From the NCBI RefSeq assembly GCF_016756395.1, contig NZ_AP018365.1, positions 3,757,001-3,821,000 of the forward strand: DNA of 64,000 bases. Direction: 5' to 3'. This DNA is from Streptomyces sp. SN-593 (GTDB taxonomy: Bacteria; Actinomycetota; Actinomycetes; Streptomycetales; Streptomycetaceae). Both the position numbers and the translations under genes were made by a program. A model generated the notes under the pieces. The model had not been told where the DNA came from. It worked only from the letters and a program-made list of their open reading frames with translations, and did no database searches. Shown here piece by piece: positions 1-11,029 of this stretch (the stretch's first letter is position 1; each line of letters starts with the position of its first letter).

Positions 1-1373
1 CTGGGCGCGCGGTACAGCGACGTCTCCTGGTGGCACCGGCGGCCGTCGGTCCCCTCGTACGGGGAGTGGGCGAGCAGGATGCGCTCGATGGTGTCCGGCA
101 GCGGGGTGCGCGGGAAGTAGCGGTCGGCCTCGCCCGCCACCAGTCCGGGGATCTCCGTGCCCTCGGTGGCGCCGGTGGCCTCCCACAGCCAGTGGTCGGC
201 GTTGCGGACCACCAGCGGCGCGGGCTGCGGCACCCGGCCGGCGTACTGCACGCCGATCAGCGTCTGCTCCGGCTCGCCCTGGTCGCGCCACAGCGCGGTG
301 CGGCCCTTCGCCGCCTCGCCCTGGCCGCCCTCGCCGCGGCGCTTGCGGCAGGTCAGCAGCCGGTCCGGGCCGCCGTCGGCGGCCGGCGCCAGCTCCACCT
401 GCCAGTACATGGTGTTCGCGGAGAGGAAGACCAGCGAGGTGCCGCCCTCCCGGGCCCGCTCGGCGGACTCGCGCATCGGGCGGGACCAGTACTCGTCGTG
501 CCCGGGGAAGACCAGGGCCCGGTAGCGGTCGGGGTCGATCCGGCCCGCGTGCAGGTCGCGGGAGTCGGCGTAGGCGAGGTCGTAGCCGTACCGCTCGGCG
601 AACCGGACGAAGTCGTAGGCGTGGCCGATGTGCAGGGGCAGGCCCGCGCCGGCGTAGGGGCGGTCGAAGGAGACGGTGGCGGCCGCCTCCTGCTCGCCGA
701 GCAGCCGGCCCTCGTCGTCCCACGCGTGGTAGAGGCTGGCGCCGGTCCGGCCGTCCTCGGGGTAGAGGTTGTACGCCTGCCAGGTGATGTCCGGCAGCAG
801 GAGCAGCAGGTCGGCCGGCGCCTCCAGGTCCCGCACGGTGAACGGCACGTGGCTGCGGTAGCCGTCGGCGGTGGTGAGGACCGCGACATAGGCGCCGGTC
901 TTCCAGTACGGCGGGATGTGCAGCCGCCAGGACTGCCACCAGTGGTGGCACGACACGGTCCGGCCGGCCACCAGCGGGGCGGGCTGCGCGATGCCGGACA
1001 GCCGGGGGCTCGCGGTGACCTGGGCGGCGCCGTCGCCGCCGTAGTGGCCGATCCGGTAGACGTCGACGGTGAACTCCTGCGGCGGGTCCACGGTGATCCT
1101 GAAGTCGATCGCCTCACCGGGGGCGGCCGCGGCCTGCGTGGCGAAGCCCTTGATCTGGCGGCGCACGTCGTCCGCGGTGCGCGGTCCGGGCAGGTGCGGT
1201 TTGCGCGGCGCCCTGCCGTTGCTCGCGGCGAGGTCCACGTACCACGGCACCACCCGGCCGTCGTCGCCCGGATACTGCGGTTCTCCCGTCAGCCAGGGCA
1301 GCGGCCCCTGCCCGAACGGGTCCGAGACCCCGTGTGCCAGCGCCCCCGACTCCCACCGCCGTACTTCCCCCAC
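1..1373 (-). CDS. N,N-dimethylformamidase-like large-subunit protein, partial
   Basis: The frame is open through the left window edge, so only about 457 N-terminal residues are visible. The translation has the blocks VDVYRIGHYGGDG (about residue 103), DITWQAYNLYPEDGRTGASL and FPGHDEYWS (about residue 290), which I recognise from Streptomyces proteins annotated as DMFase beta-subunit family. Characterised DMFases hydrolyse dimethylformamide to dimethylamine and formate, but most actinobacterial members have no tested substrate, so the enzyme name is a family label. A GTG at 1373 has GGGAGG 8 nt upstream and is preferred; the in-frame ATG at 1379 has the same motif only 2 nt away. No partner subunit gene is visible. 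Confidence 0.75.
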   Translation of the reverse strand, partial: MGEVRRWESGALAHGVSDPFGQGPLPWLTGEPQYPGDDGRVVPWYVDLAASNGRAPRKPHLPGPRTADDVRRQIKGFATQAAAAPGEAIDFRITVDPPQEFTVDVYRIGHYGGDGAAQVTASPRLSGIAQPAPLVAGRTVSCHHWWQSWRLHIPPYWKTGAYVAVLTTADGYRSHVPFTVRDLEAPADLLLLLPDITWQAYNLYPEDGRTGASLYHAWDDEGRLLGEQEAAATVSFDRPYAGAGLPLHIGHAYDFVRFAERYGYDLAYADSRDLHAGRIDPDRYRALVFPGHDEYWSRPMRESAERAREGGTSLVFLSANTMYWQVELAPAADGGPDRLLTCRKRRGEGGQGEAAKGRTALWRDQGEPEQTLIGVQYAGRVPQPAPLVVRNADHWLWEATGATEGTEIPGLVAGEADRYFPRTPLPDTIERILLAHSPYEGTDGRRCHQETSLYRAP

Positions 1374-1638
1374 GTCCATCGCCTCCCGCGTTCGCGCTCC
1401 GCCCGGTGCAACCGTGCGGTGTGGCCGCCCTCAGCAGATCACACAACGCAGCGCCCCAGTCACTTTTCGTGCGGTTTCCCTTGTTCGTGTGTACGCCGAC
1501 CGCGCGGCGGGCATCACGGGTCGCCGCCGGGTGCCGCCCACGGGGGCGCCCGGCGCCCGGGTGGGGGCGGCCGTCCTCCGACGGGTGCCGTGCCGCGTGG
1601 GTGGCCGTACCGGCCCGGTGGCGCGGTGCCTCCGTCCG

Positions 1639-3276
1639 TCAGGGCAGGCGCAGGGCCTTGTCCGGGCGGATCGGGGTGGCGCCGAGCCAGTCGTGGAGCG
1701 GTACGGGGTCGCCGCTCTCCACGAGGTGCAGCACGGCCGAGGACAGCTCGCTGCGGCGCGCCCCGGGCATCCGCAGGGCCGGGCCGTCGAGCCAGTCGAG
1801 CCCGGCGCCCGCGCCCGCGGTGTCCACCGCCGCGCAGCACACCAGCGCCATGAGGTGGTCGACCAGCAGTTCCCGCCCGGTCCGCTCGGGCACCAGCGGG
1901 TAGGCGGCGGCGGCCTTCGCGTACGGCCCGGGGGGCGGCGCCGCCTCCAGCCGGGCGGCGACCGCCGCGCCCTCGCGCCCGCCGGGCACGGCGAGCCGGT
2001 CGATCACCCGCTCCAGCGTCACCTCGTCGAAGGGCGTCTCGCCCTCCCCGCCGACCAGCAGCGCCCGCCCCGCGGGCCCCGGGAAGGAGCGCGCCGCCGC
2101 GGGCTCGACGGACGGCCGCGTCTCCCCGATCACCCGTATGAGGCGCCCGGCCTCCTCCCGCCACAGCCGCTCCACGACCTCGGCGGGGTAGCGGGCCCAG
2201 CTCACCGGCTCCCAGCCGGGCCGGGAGCGGTCCGGGCCGCCGTGGAAGATCCGCGCGGCCAGCAGCGAGACCGCCTCGTCCACCGCGCCGGGTTCGTCCA
2301 GCAGGTCGCAGGCCGGGCGCTCGTTCAGCCGGGTCTCGAAGCCGTCGGCGAGCCGGTCCCGCCGGGACAGCTCGGTGAGCGCGGCGACCACGCCCGCGTG
2401 CAGCCGGGACGGCCAGCGGCCGGTCCGCCAGGCGGGCAGCGCGACGCGGGTGAGCAGCCGGTCCCAGCCGGCGTAGGCGAGCCCGACCTGCTCCTGGGCG
2501 ACGATCCGCATCCCGTAGTCGACCGCCTGGGCGCGCTCGGAGGCGGACGCGGCGACCCCGCGCTCCATCTCCGCCGCGTGCACCCGGCAGGCGCGCAGCA
2601 GCAGCCGCACGGTCCAGCCGAGGACGGCGTGGAACGGGCGGCCCAGCACGCCCCGCCCACCGGAGCGGACCCGGCCCTGGGCCGCGACGGCGGCCGCGGC
2701 GTCCAGGCCGCGCACGAAGCGGCGGGCCGCGGATATCTCCGGGTCGGCGGAGGGGGCGGTGCCGGCGACGACCGGTGCGAGCAGGGCGCGCAGCTCGGCG
2801 ACCCGCATCCACCACATGAAGGGCGACCCGACCACGAGGACCGGCCCGGGCCGCCGGGCGGCGCCGGTCCCGCGGTCCTGGTGCCGGCGCTCCTCCAGCC
2901 AACTGTCGCAGTCCGGGGTCAGCTCCAACGAGGAGGGCGGCGGGACCTGGAGGCGGTCGGCGAGGTCGCGGACCATCAGGTACAGGTCGGGCGCGGCCGA
3001 CTCGGCGACCGGGACGGTGGGGCTGACCGCGGGCTCGGCGCGGGCGATCACGGTGCCGATCGCCGCGGCCGCGGCCAGGACCAGCAGGGCGAGGCCGGTG
3101 ACGCCCCAGCGCACCCCGTCCCACGCCGACCCGTCCATCCGTCCGGTGGCCCGGCCGGTGTGCAGCACCACCGCGGCCGCCGCCGGCAGCAGGGCCACGG
3201 CCAGCGCCGATCCGCGCAGCCGCAGGACCGCGCCCGCGCGTGCCCGCGCAGCGGCCTCGCCCGCTTCTCCGGCCAT
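1639..3276 (-). CDS. Two-helix membrane protein, degenerate M48-like
   Basis: A 545-residue protein with two hydrophobic helices near the N-terminus (about residues 20-40 and 56-77) and a large, mostly helical, Arg/Ala-rich soluble part. The segment MRVAELRALLAPVV resembles the active-site helix of M48-type membrane peptidases, but the HExxH zinc motif is absent, so catalysis is doubtful. The ATG at 3276 is chosen because an AGGGGG lies about 10 nt upstream; a longer in-frame extension to 3351 has Arg/Gly-rich low-complexity sequence unlike a coding start. It points the same way as the DMFase-like gene but 266 bp separate them, so they need not be one operon. Function unknown. Confidence 0.7.
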   Translation of the reverse strand: MAGEAGEAAARARAGAVLRLRGSALAVALLPAAAAVVLHTGRATGRMDGSAWDGVRWGVTGLALLVLAAAAAIGTVIARAEPAVSPTVPVAESAAPDLYLMVRDLADRLQVPPPSSLELTPDCDSWLEERRHQDRGTGAARRPGPVLVVGSPFMWWMRVAELRALLAPVVAGTAPSADPEISAARRFVRGLDAAAAVAAQGRVRSGGRGVLGRPFHAVLGWTVRLLLRACRVHAAEMERGVAASASERAQAVDYGMRIVAQEQVGLAYAGWDRLLTRVALPAWRTGRWPSRLHAGVVAALTELSRRDRLADGFETRLNERPACDLLDEPGAVDEAVSLLAARIFHGGPDRSRPGWEPVSWARYPAEVVERLWREEAGRLIRVIGETRPSVEPAAARSFPGPAGRALLVGGEGETPFDEVTLERVIDRLAVPGGREGAAVAARLEAAPPPGPYAKAAAAYPLVPERTGRELLVDHLMALVCCAAVDTAGAGAGLDWLDGPALRMPGARRSELSSAVLHLVESGDPVPLHDWLGATPIRPDKALRLP

Positions 3277-3910
3277 CGGCTGGCACCCCCTGCGCTGGCG
3301 GTGGCCGCCCCGGTGGCGGCCTCTCCCCACTGTCGCACCGCATACGGACATCGCAATGCCGCGCGGCTGTTTGCCGCAATGCCCCCGGGGTGCGCCTTTC
3401 GGGCACCCTAGTTGGGCGCCGGGGAGGAGTCAGCCGTATGGCCCACGCATCACTCCTTGGAGTGGCTTTCGTGCCGGACGTTGCACTTTTCCCGCCGGAG
3501 GCTGCCGGGGGGAGCCGTTCGCACGCGAACTGCGGGTTGAGTGTGGAAGCCGGGGGCCGGGCCACCGACCTCCCCCCGGCCCGCCCGTGGTAGCCGGGGA
3601 GCCGAAGGGCGCGCCGGTGTCGAAAGGGAGCACACGCGGAGGTTTCCGAGGAACGAGGAAACCGAGCATGATCGACCTCCCCCAGGGCTCCGCTTGGGAG
3701 GTGCCCCCACACCGGGTCAAAGCGCCCGGAGGCGAGCCGGCGGCAAAAAAAGGGGCTGAGCGGGCGCCCTCACGTGAGAACGGCTCCCACGTCACCCGCG
3801 CAACCACGTACGAACGGCTTCCCGCCTCGCGTACGAGCGGCGCGGCCACCCCGGGGCGGGCGGGGGGAAGGTCGTCACCCGCACCGGGTCGGGCGCCTAC
3901 CGGGCAGGGG
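3277..3910. other. 634-bp intergenic stretch
   Basis: No convincing gene. Short open frames on both strands here are arginine/proline-rich and have no ribosome binding site or recognisable motif. The stretch holds one dispersed Streptomyces-type palindrome (3675-3702) and, further right, two similar blocks containing CGTACGA near 3808 and 3830. The region lies downstream of purD and upstream of the 545-residue membrane protein, so it should contain the promoter of the latter, but I cannot point to clear -35/-10 boxes. Confidence 0.5.
3675..3702. repeat. Dispersed intergenic palindrome
   Basis: Arms ACCTCCCcCA and TTGGGAGGT flank a short GC loop, followed by GCCCCCAC. Sequences of this shape (a C-rich arm, a short loop, a GGGAGGT arm, then CCCCCAC) are familiar as abundant intergenic palindromes in Streptomyces chromosomes. 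Here it lies about 210 bp downstream of the purD stop and could act as a weak terminator or simply be a repeat. Confidence 0.5.
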
Positions 3911-5164
3911 TCAGTGGTCGGCGGCGGCCTTGGCCGCGATGTCGCTGCGGTGGTGGGCGCCGTCCAGGCCGATGCGGGCGACCGCGCGGTAGGCGCGCTC
4001 GCGGGCCTTGGACAGGCTCGACCCGGTCGCCGTCACGGACAGCACCCGGCCGCCGGCCGAGACGATCCGTCCGTCCTGCTCCGTACGGGTGCCGGCGTGC
4101 AGGACGTAGGCGTGCTCGTCGTCGGCCGCGACGTCGGCGAGCCCGGTGATGGGGTCGCCGGTCCGCGGGGTGCCGGGGTAGTTGTACGACGCGATGACCA
4201 CGGTCACCGCCGCGCCATCGCTCCAGCGCAGCTCCGGCAGGGTGGCGAGCTGGCCGGTGGCGGCCGCCCGCAGCAGGCCCGCCAGCGGGGTGCGCAGCCT
4301 TGCCAGCACCACCTGGGTCTCGGGATCACCGAAGCGCGCGTTGAACTCGATCACCCGCACGCCGCGCGAGGTGATCGCCAGCCCCGCGTACAGCAGCCCG
4401 GCGAAGGGCGTGCCGCGGCGGCGCAGCTCGTCGACGGTCGGCTGGAGCACGGTCCGCTGCACCTCCTCGACCAGCTTCGGATCGGCCCACGGCAGCGGCG
4501 AGTAGGCCCCCATGCCCCCGGTGTTGGGACCCTCGTCGGCGTCCAGCGCGCGCTTGAAGTCCTGTGCGGGCTGGAGCGGCAGCACCGTCTCGCCGTCGGT
4601 CACCGCGAAGAGCGATACCTCGGGCCCGTCGAGGAACTCCTCGATCACCACCCGGCCGCAGGCGAGCGCGTGCGCCCGGGCGACGGCCAGGTCCTCGGTC
4701 ACGACGACGCCCTTGCCGGCGGCGAGCCCGTCGTCCTTCACCACGTAGGGCGCGCCGAACGCGTCCAGCGCCGTGTCGACCTCCTCCGGCGTGGTGCAGA
4801 CGTACGACCGGGCGGTCGGCACCCCGGCGGCGGCCATCACGTCCTTGGCGAACGCCTTGGAGCCCTCCAGCGCGGCGGCCTCCCGGGACGGGCCGAAGCA
4901 GTCGATGCCCCGCTCCCGTACGGCGTCGGCGACCCCGGCGACCAGCGGCGCCTCCGGGCCGACCACGACGAGGTCGGCGCCGAGCTCCGCGGCGAGGCCG
5001 GCGACGGCGGCACCGTCCAGGGCGTCGACCGGGTGCAGCGCGGCGACCTCCGCGATGCCGGCGTTGCCGGGCGCGCAGTGCAGCGAGGTGACCTCGGGGT
5101 CGAGGGACAGGGAGCGGCACAGGGCGTGTTCGCGGGCACCGCCGCCGATGACAAGGACCTTCAC
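3911..5164 (-). CDS. purD: Phosphoribosylamine-glycine ligase (GAR synthetase)
   Basis: PurD catalyses the second committed step of purine synthesis, joining glycine to phosphoribosylamine with ATP in the cytoplasm. The 417-residue product starts [15 protein letters not shown], the family's N-terminal nucleotide-fold signature, and contains the ATP-grasp segments [14 protein letters not shown] and [13 protein letters not shown], plus [12 protein letters not shown] for metal and substrate binding. Length fits the bacterial family (about 420-430). The GTG at 5164 is used because it places MKVLVIGGG at the N-terminus as in homologues; another GTG lies two codons upstream. Neither has a strong Shine-Dalgarno, so initiation may be leaderless or weak. 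The gene stands alone, away from other pur genes. Confidence 0.97.
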   Translation of the reverse strand: MKVLVIGGGAREHALCRSLSLDPEVTSLHCAPGNAGIAEVAALHPVDALDGAAVAGLAAELGADLVVVGPEAPLVAGVADAVRERGIDCFGPSREAAALEGSKAFAKDVMAAAGVPTARSYVCTTPEEVDTALDAFGAPYVVKDDGLAAGKGVVVTEDLAVARAHALACGRVVIEEFLDGPEVSLFAVTDGETVLPLQPAQDFKRALDADEGPNTGGMGAYSPLPWADPKLVEEVQRTVLQPTVDELRRRGTPFAGLLYAGLAITSRGVRVIEFNARFGDPETQVVLARLRTPLAGLLRAAATGQLATLPELRWSDGAAVTVVIASYNYPGTPRTGDPITGLADVAADDEHAYVLHAGTRTEQDGRIVSAGGRVLSVTATGSSLSKARERAYRAVARIGLDGAHHRSDIAAKAAADH

Positions 5165-5405
5165 GCGCACCAGGGTAGTGGCCCGGCCGACCCCGGACGC
5201 CGTCACTCTTTCGAGGGACCGCGACAAACGCCCTATACCTGATCACATGGCCTTTCACGGGCGAATTCCGGATATCGGCGCATCCGACTCAGCCGTTCGG
5301 CGGTAAGAAGAGGGCTTCAACGGGCGCGCGCCGAGCAGGTGGTGGGCGCCCGGTACGCCGGGCAGCCGGTGGGCCCGGTACGCAGCGGTCGAGGGAGCAC
5401 GCGCA

Positions 5406-6143
5406 GTGAGCCAGCCTGACACGTTTCCCGGGGGTCCGTCCCGGGACGAGCCCTCGCGGCGGGCGCGGCGCCACGGCCACCCCCGGGACCTGCGCACGGC
5501 GCCCCTTGCGCCCGGGGACTGGGGCGAGCCCGCCGCGCGCCTCGACGAGATGTACCGGTGGGTGGAGGAGGGGGCGCTGCGCACCGCGGAGTGGTACCTG
5601 CTCGGCCGGCTGCCGAAGCGGCGGGCGGCCCGCGCGCTGCGCTTCGGCGCCACCGTCTGCGGCGCGGCCGCCGCCGCGCTGCCCCTGGTCGAACTCGCCG
5701 GCACCGGGGCGCCGGCCCGCTGGGGCTACCTGGCGCTGCTGCTCGCCGGCGCCTGCGTCGCCGCCGACCGGCTGTTCGGGCTCACCACCGGGTGGATGCG
5801 GGACATGGCGACCGCGCAGGCGGTGCAGCGCCGGATCGAGGCGCTGCGTTTCGACTGGGCCGCCGAGGGCGTCCGGGAGGTGCTGGGTCCGGCGGAGGGC
5901 ACCGGGGCGGAGGCGGTCGAGCGCTGCCTCGGCATCCTGCGCGGTTTCTGCGAGGACGTCGCGGACCTCGTCCGCGGGGAGACCTCCGAGTGGATGGCGG
6001 GCTTCGGCGCCCACACCGCCGCGGCCGCCGCCCGCACCCGCTCTCCCTCACGCACCCCGCTCCCGCTCCCGCGCCCGGCCCCACCCCGCCCGACCCGTCT
6101 CACCATGCCCCGCCAACGCCCCCCGGAGGGACCGAGGTTCTGA
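5406..6143 (+). CDS. SLATT-domain two-helix membrane protein
   Basis: A 245-residue protein. After a charged N-terminus it carries WYLLGRLPKRRAARALR, two adjacent transmembrane helices (about residues 79-97 and 104-122) and a helical tail with QAVQRRIEALRFDWA. This matches the SLATT fold: two helices followed by a coiled cytoplasmic part, proposed in other contexts to be a pore-forming effector linked to nucleotide signalling. In Streptomyces this copy sits beside purD as a conserved chromosomal gene and no SMODS or SLOG partner is visible, so a defence role cannot be assumed. GTG start with GGGAG 9-10 nt upstream. The Pro/Arg-rich C-terminal 40 residues look disordered. Confidence 0.8.
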   Translation: MSQPDTFPGGPSRDEPSRRARRHGHPRDLRTAPLAPGDWGEPAARLDEMYRWVEEGALRTAEWYLLGRLPKRRAARALRFGATVCGAAAAALPLVELAGTGAPARWGYLALLLAGACVAADRLFGLTTGWMRDMATAQAVQRRIEALRFDWAAEGVREVLGPAEGTGAEAVERCLGILRGFCEDVADLVRGETSEWMAGFGAHTAAAAARTRSPSRTPLPLPRPAPPRPTRLTMPRQRPPEGPRF

Positions 6144-6181
6144 CCGCGCCTCCGTCACGACGCCCCCGGCCGCCCCGGCCC

Positions 6182-6829
6182 TCAGCTGAAGACGATCATC
6201 GAGCCCTGGGCCAGGGAGCGGGTGGCGGCGGCGTGGAGGCCGAGCCAGACGTGGTGTTCGCGGGCGAAGGGTCCGGTGGCGGCGGGGGTGGTCGCGGGCT
6301 CCTCCAGGGTGGTGTGGCGGGCGGGCGGCTCGGGGGCGGCCGGTGGCCGCGCCGGGTCGATCCCGATCGCGGGCGCCACGAGGTCGAGTTCGCGCAGCAG
6401 GCCGTGGCTGGAGCCGAGCGGGCCGCCGCCCTCCAGCAGTTCGTCGTTGACGACGGGGTGCGGGAAGTCGAGGGGCACGTAGGCGCCCGCGTGGTCGTAG
6501 TGCCACACCAGGTGCGAGGACTGCGCGGTGCCCTCGAACATCTCCAGCAGTTCCTCGTAGTCGCCGCCGAGCGCGTCGACGGGGGTGACTTCGAGGCCCT
6601 GGAGGGCCAACAGGTAGGCGCGGCGCAGGAAGTGCAGCGCGTCGTAGTCGAAGCAGGCCACGGGCGCCACGTCGCCGGACAGGCCCGGCATGTAGCTGTA
6701 GACGGGCACCGGGGACTGGCCCGCCTCGGCCAACGCCTTGTCGTAGCGGGCGAGTTCCTCGGAGAACGGGTTTTCCGGGCTGTGGCACAGTACATCCACG
6801 AGCGGCACGAGCCACAGGTCACAGGCCAC
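6182..6829 (-). CDS. Conserved actinobacterial hypothetical protein
   Basis: A 215-residue soluble protein starting MACDLWLVPLVDVLCHSPENPF, a sequence I recall from other Streptomyces genomes without an assigned function. It contains FDYDALHFLRRAYLLALQGLE, LVWHYDHAGAYVPLDFPHP and a C-terminal Ala/Thr/Pro-rich linker before the closing MIVFS. No transmembrane segment, signal peptide or catalytic signature is obvious. It converges on the SLATT gene with a 38-bp gap and lies 55 bp downstream of the GntR gene in the same direction, so co-transcription with the regulator is possible. Confidence 0.75.
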   Translation of the reverse strand: MACDLWLVPLVDVLCHSPENPFSEELARYDKALAEAGQSPVPVYSYMPGLSGDVAPVACFDYDALHFLRRAYLLALQGLEVTPVDALGGDYEELLEMFEGTAQSSHLVWHYDHAGAYVPLDFPHPVVNDELLEGGGPLGSSHGLLRELDLVAPAIGIDPARPPAAPEPPARHTTLEEPATTPAATGPFAREHHVWLGLHAAATRSLAQGSMIVFS

Positions 6830-6884
6830 GAAGCAACTCCATCCGGTCGGGGGCGTACAGCCTAAGGCGGCGAGACCGGTCGCG

Positions 6885-7571
6885 TCAGGAGCGCGCCGTC
6901 GCGAGCCTCTCGACCAGCGCGAGGGTGTGCTCGCCGTACTCGTGCGTGAGGTGCAGCGCGGTGGCGGTGTCGCGGTCGGCCAAGGCGTCGGCCAGGGCGA
7001 TGTGGTCGGACCAGCACACGCCCGCGAGGTCGGCCAGCGAGCGCAGGTGCGGCACCGCGTAGATCCACGCCTGGGCGCGCACCCGGTCCAGGAACTCGCT
7101 CAGGTGCGGGTTGCCGCCCATGACCGCCAGCTCCCGCCAGAACCGCAGGTCGCAGCCGATCAGCACGTCCAGCACGCCGGTCTGCGCGGCCCGCGCGGCG
7201 GCCTCGGCGCGGCGCCGTACGGACGCGATCGCCTCGGGCGACGGGTCGGCGGTGCCGTACTCGGTCATCCAGCGGAAGGCCGCGTCCACCACGAAGGTGC
7301 GCGCCTCGGTGAGCGAGCGGAAGTCGGCCGCGGTGAACTGCCGCACCTGGAAGCCGCGGTGCTGCTCGACCTCCAGCAGGCCCTGCGCGGCGAGGTCGAC
7401 GAGCGCCTCGCGGACCGGGGTGGCGGAGACCCCGTACGTCTCGGCGATCTCCTTGACGGTGAAGCGGCGCCCGGACTGGAGGCGGCCGGTGAGGATCTCG
7501 TCGCGCAGCGCGTCGGCGATCTGCTGGCGCAGGCTGCTGCGCCGCACCTGCGGCCCGCCGCCGTCCCGCAT
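6885..7571 (-). CDS. GntR-family regulator with FCD domain
   Basis: A 228-residue repressor-type protein. Residues about 10-75 form the GntR winged helix (LRDEILTGRLQSGRRFTVKE, then VSATPVREALVDLAAQGLLE), and the rest is an all-helical FCD ligand domain with SLTEAR, DLRFW, NPHLSEFL and DHIALADALADRD; the His of HIALADAL is a usual metal ligand. Such proteins bind an operator until a small carboxylate or sugar-acid effector releases them; the effector is unknown here. ATG at 7571 with GAGGAGG 5 nt upstream is clear. It is divergent from the kinase gene across 157 bp, where its operator is expected. Confidence 0.9.
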   Translation of the reverse strand: MRDGGGPQVRRSSLRQQIADALRDEILTGRLQSGRRFTVKEIAETYGVSATPVREALVDLAAQGLLEVEQHRGFQVRQFTAADFRSLTEARTFVVDAAFRWMTEYGTADPSPEAIASVRRRAEAAARAAQTGVLDVLIGCDLRFWRELAVMGGNPHLSEFLDRVRAQAWIYAVPHLRSLADLAGVCWSDHIALADALADRDTATALHLTHEYGEHTLALVERLATARS

Positions 7572-7728
7572 GCCGCCTCCTCGCCGTACCCGTTCGCGCC
7601 ACGAGGCGCCCGCACTTCGCACACCATAGGCGACTGGCGTTCGTATGCTTATTCTTCGCCGTACTGGGTGTGCCGTGCTGGCCGACGGCGGGCCCGCGGC
7701 CGGGCGGGGAGCGGGAGCGGACGGGGCG

Positions 7729-9531
7729 ATGGAAGAGCTGAAGGCCGACGATCCACGCTGGATCGGCGCGTACCGCCTGCTGGGGAGGCTCGGCGTCGGC
7801 GGCATGGGCCAGGTGTTCCTGGCCAGGTCCGAGCGGGGCCGCACGGTCGCGGTGAAGCTGGTGCGGCCGCACCTGGCCGAGCAGGACGAGTTCCGCAGCC
7901 GGTTCCGGCGCGAGGTGGGCGCGGCCCGGCGCGTCGGCGGGCGCTGGACCGCGCCGGTGCTCGACGCCGACACCGAGGCCGCCGTCCCCTGGGTGGCCAC
8001 CGGCTACGTGCCGGGCCCGTCGCTCCAGCAGGTCGTCGGCAAGGACCACGGGCCGCTGCCGGAGCGCTCGGTCCGGGTACTCGCGGCCGGGCTGGCCCGC
8101 GCGCTGGCCGACATCCACGGCGCGGGCCTGGTGCACCGCGACCTGAAGCCGTCGAACGTGATGATCACCATCGACGGCCCCCGGGTGATCGACTTCGGCA
8201 TCGCCCGGGCCCTGGAGACGGTCACCGACGCGTCGCTGACCGGCCCGGGGGCGATGGTCGGGTCGCCCGCGTTCATGTCGCCCGAGCAGGTGCGGGGCGA
8301 CCGGGTCACGCCCGCGTGCGACGTCTTCTGCCTCGGCTCGGTGCTGGCCTACGCCGCGACCGGCCTCCAGCCGTTCGGCGCGGCCGGCAGCGGGGTGCAC
8401 GCCCAGATGTTCCGGATCGTGCAGGAGCCGCCGGACCTGGACGCCGTGCCGGAGGGGCTGCGCGACCTGGTGGCCGCCTGCCTGACGAAGGACCCGCAGG
8501 GGCGGCCGTCGCTCGCGGAGGTGGAGCGGATGCTCGCCCCGGCCGGCGCCGACGGCCCGTCGGGTCCGGAGGGTCCGGAGGGTCCGGAAGGCCCGGGGCG
8601 TGGCGACGGCCCGGACGGCCTGGAAGGCGGCGACGGGGAGCCCTGGCTGCCCGGGGCGATCGTCGCGCAGCTCGGGCGGCACGCGGTGCGGCTGCTGGAG
8701 CTGGAGGCCGAGGCGGAGGCACCGGCGGAGTCCGCCTCGGGCGCCGCGCAGACGGAGACGCCGGCCGAGGCACAGTCCGCCGGGCCGTCCAGCGGCCCGG
8801 GCGGTGCCCCGCGGGAGGACGAGGCGCCGCCGACCGCGCCGCCGCCCCCGACCGCCTACGCGCCGACGTACACCTCGTGGCCGGAACGTCCGAGCGCGCC
8901 CGGGACTCCGGCTCCCGCGGCGACAGCTCCCGGGGCAGCGGCTCCCGCAGGCCCGGCCGTCGCACCGCCCCTGCCGCCGGCGCCCTCGCCAAGCGCGCCG
9001 CCGGCGGCCCCGCGGCGCCGGCGCGGCTCGATCGCCGCCTCGGTCGCCGCCCTGGTCCTCGTGGCCGGCGGGGCCACCGCCTACGTCGCGGTGCGCGACG
9101 GCGGGAAGGACAGCGCGGGGCCAGAGCCGGACCCCACCGCGAGCACGCACGCGCCGACCCCGACCGGCAGCGGGACGCGGGATGCGGCGCCGGCGGGCGC
9201 CGGCGGGTTCCAGGACATGGTGGGCACCTGGCGGACGTCGTTCACCAGCGACGACAACGGCGACAACACGCGGACCCTGACCGTGCACGCGAGCGGCGAC
9301 GTGGAGCTGTCGGGCGACAGCGCGTCGTACGCCTGCTTCTGGGACATGAAGGTCACCGCGGACGGGCCGCCGGTCCGGCTCAGCCCGTCGAAGGTGGTCA
9401 CCGGCACGCCCGCGTCCTCCTGCTCCCCCGGCGACGCCAGCACGCTGAGCCTGGTCGACCCGACCCACCTGCGGCGCAGCGACGTCGACGACGGCAAGGC
9501 ACCGCTGACGTACACCAAGGTCACCGACTGA
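7729..9531 (+). CDS. Membrane-anchored Ser/Thr protein kinase (PknB type)
   Basis: A 600-residue kinase. Catalytic domain, residues about 14-270: glycine loop GVGGMGQVF, lysine K43 (VAVKLVRP), HRDLKPSN at 136-143, DFG at 155-157 and an APE-like SPEQ. A Gly/Pro/Ala-rich linker of about 160 residues leads to one transmembrane helix (about 433-455), then an extracytoplasmic tail of about 140 residues with FQDMVGTWRTSF and two Cys. That arrangement suits sensing outside the membrane with phosphorylation inside; there are no PASTA repeats. ATG 7729 is preferred because the kinase fold begins directly after it; an upstream in-frame start at 7645 would add an unstructured leader. Confidence 0.9.
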   Translation: MEELKADDPRWIGAYRLLGRLGVGGMGQVFLARSERGRTVAVKLVRPHLAEQDEFRSRFRREVGAARRVGGRWTAPVLDADTEAAVPWVATGYVPGPSLQQVVGKDHGPLPERSVRVLAAGLARALADIHGAGLVHRDLKPSNVMITIDGPRVIDFGIARALETVTDASLTGPGAMVGSPAFMSPEQVRGDRVTPACDVFCLGSVLAYAATGLQPFGAAGSGVHAQMFRIVQEPPDLDAVPEGLRDLVAACLTKDPQGRPSLAEVERMLAPAGADGPSGPEGPEGPEGPGRGDGPDGLEGGDGEPWLPGAIVAQLGRHAVRLLELEAEAEAPAESASGAAQTETPAEAQSAGPSSGPGGAPREDEAPPTAPPPPTAYAPTYTSWPERPSAPGTPAPAATAPGAAAPAGPAVAPPLPPAPSPSAPPAAPRRRRGSIAASVAALVLVAGGATAYVAVRDGGKDSAGPEPDPTASTHAPTPTGSGTRDAAPAGAGGFQDMVGTWRTSFTSDDNGDNTRTLTVHASGDVELSGDSASYACFWDMKVTADGPPVRLSPSKVVTGTPASSCSPGDASTLSLVDPTHLRRSDVDDGKAPLTYTKVTD

Positions 9532-9611
9532 GGTGCCGCCCGCGCGGACCGGCCCCGCCCACCGGGGTGGGAGCGGACCGTTCCGCGCGGGCGGCGGGGA
9601 GCGGTACGGGC

Positions 9612-11009
<1,398 letters not shown>

Positions 11010-11029
11010 TTACCTGAGGAAGGACGAAG

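Noticed and set aside
3430..3849. Possible minus-strand gene in the purD-side intergenic region
   Set aside because: It covers a dispersed palindrome, has no ribosome site and no family resemblance.
5406..6143. SLATT protein as part of an anti-phage defence system
   Set aside because: No nucleotide cyclase, SLOG or effector partner is adjacent and the gene sits in a conserved chromosomal context.
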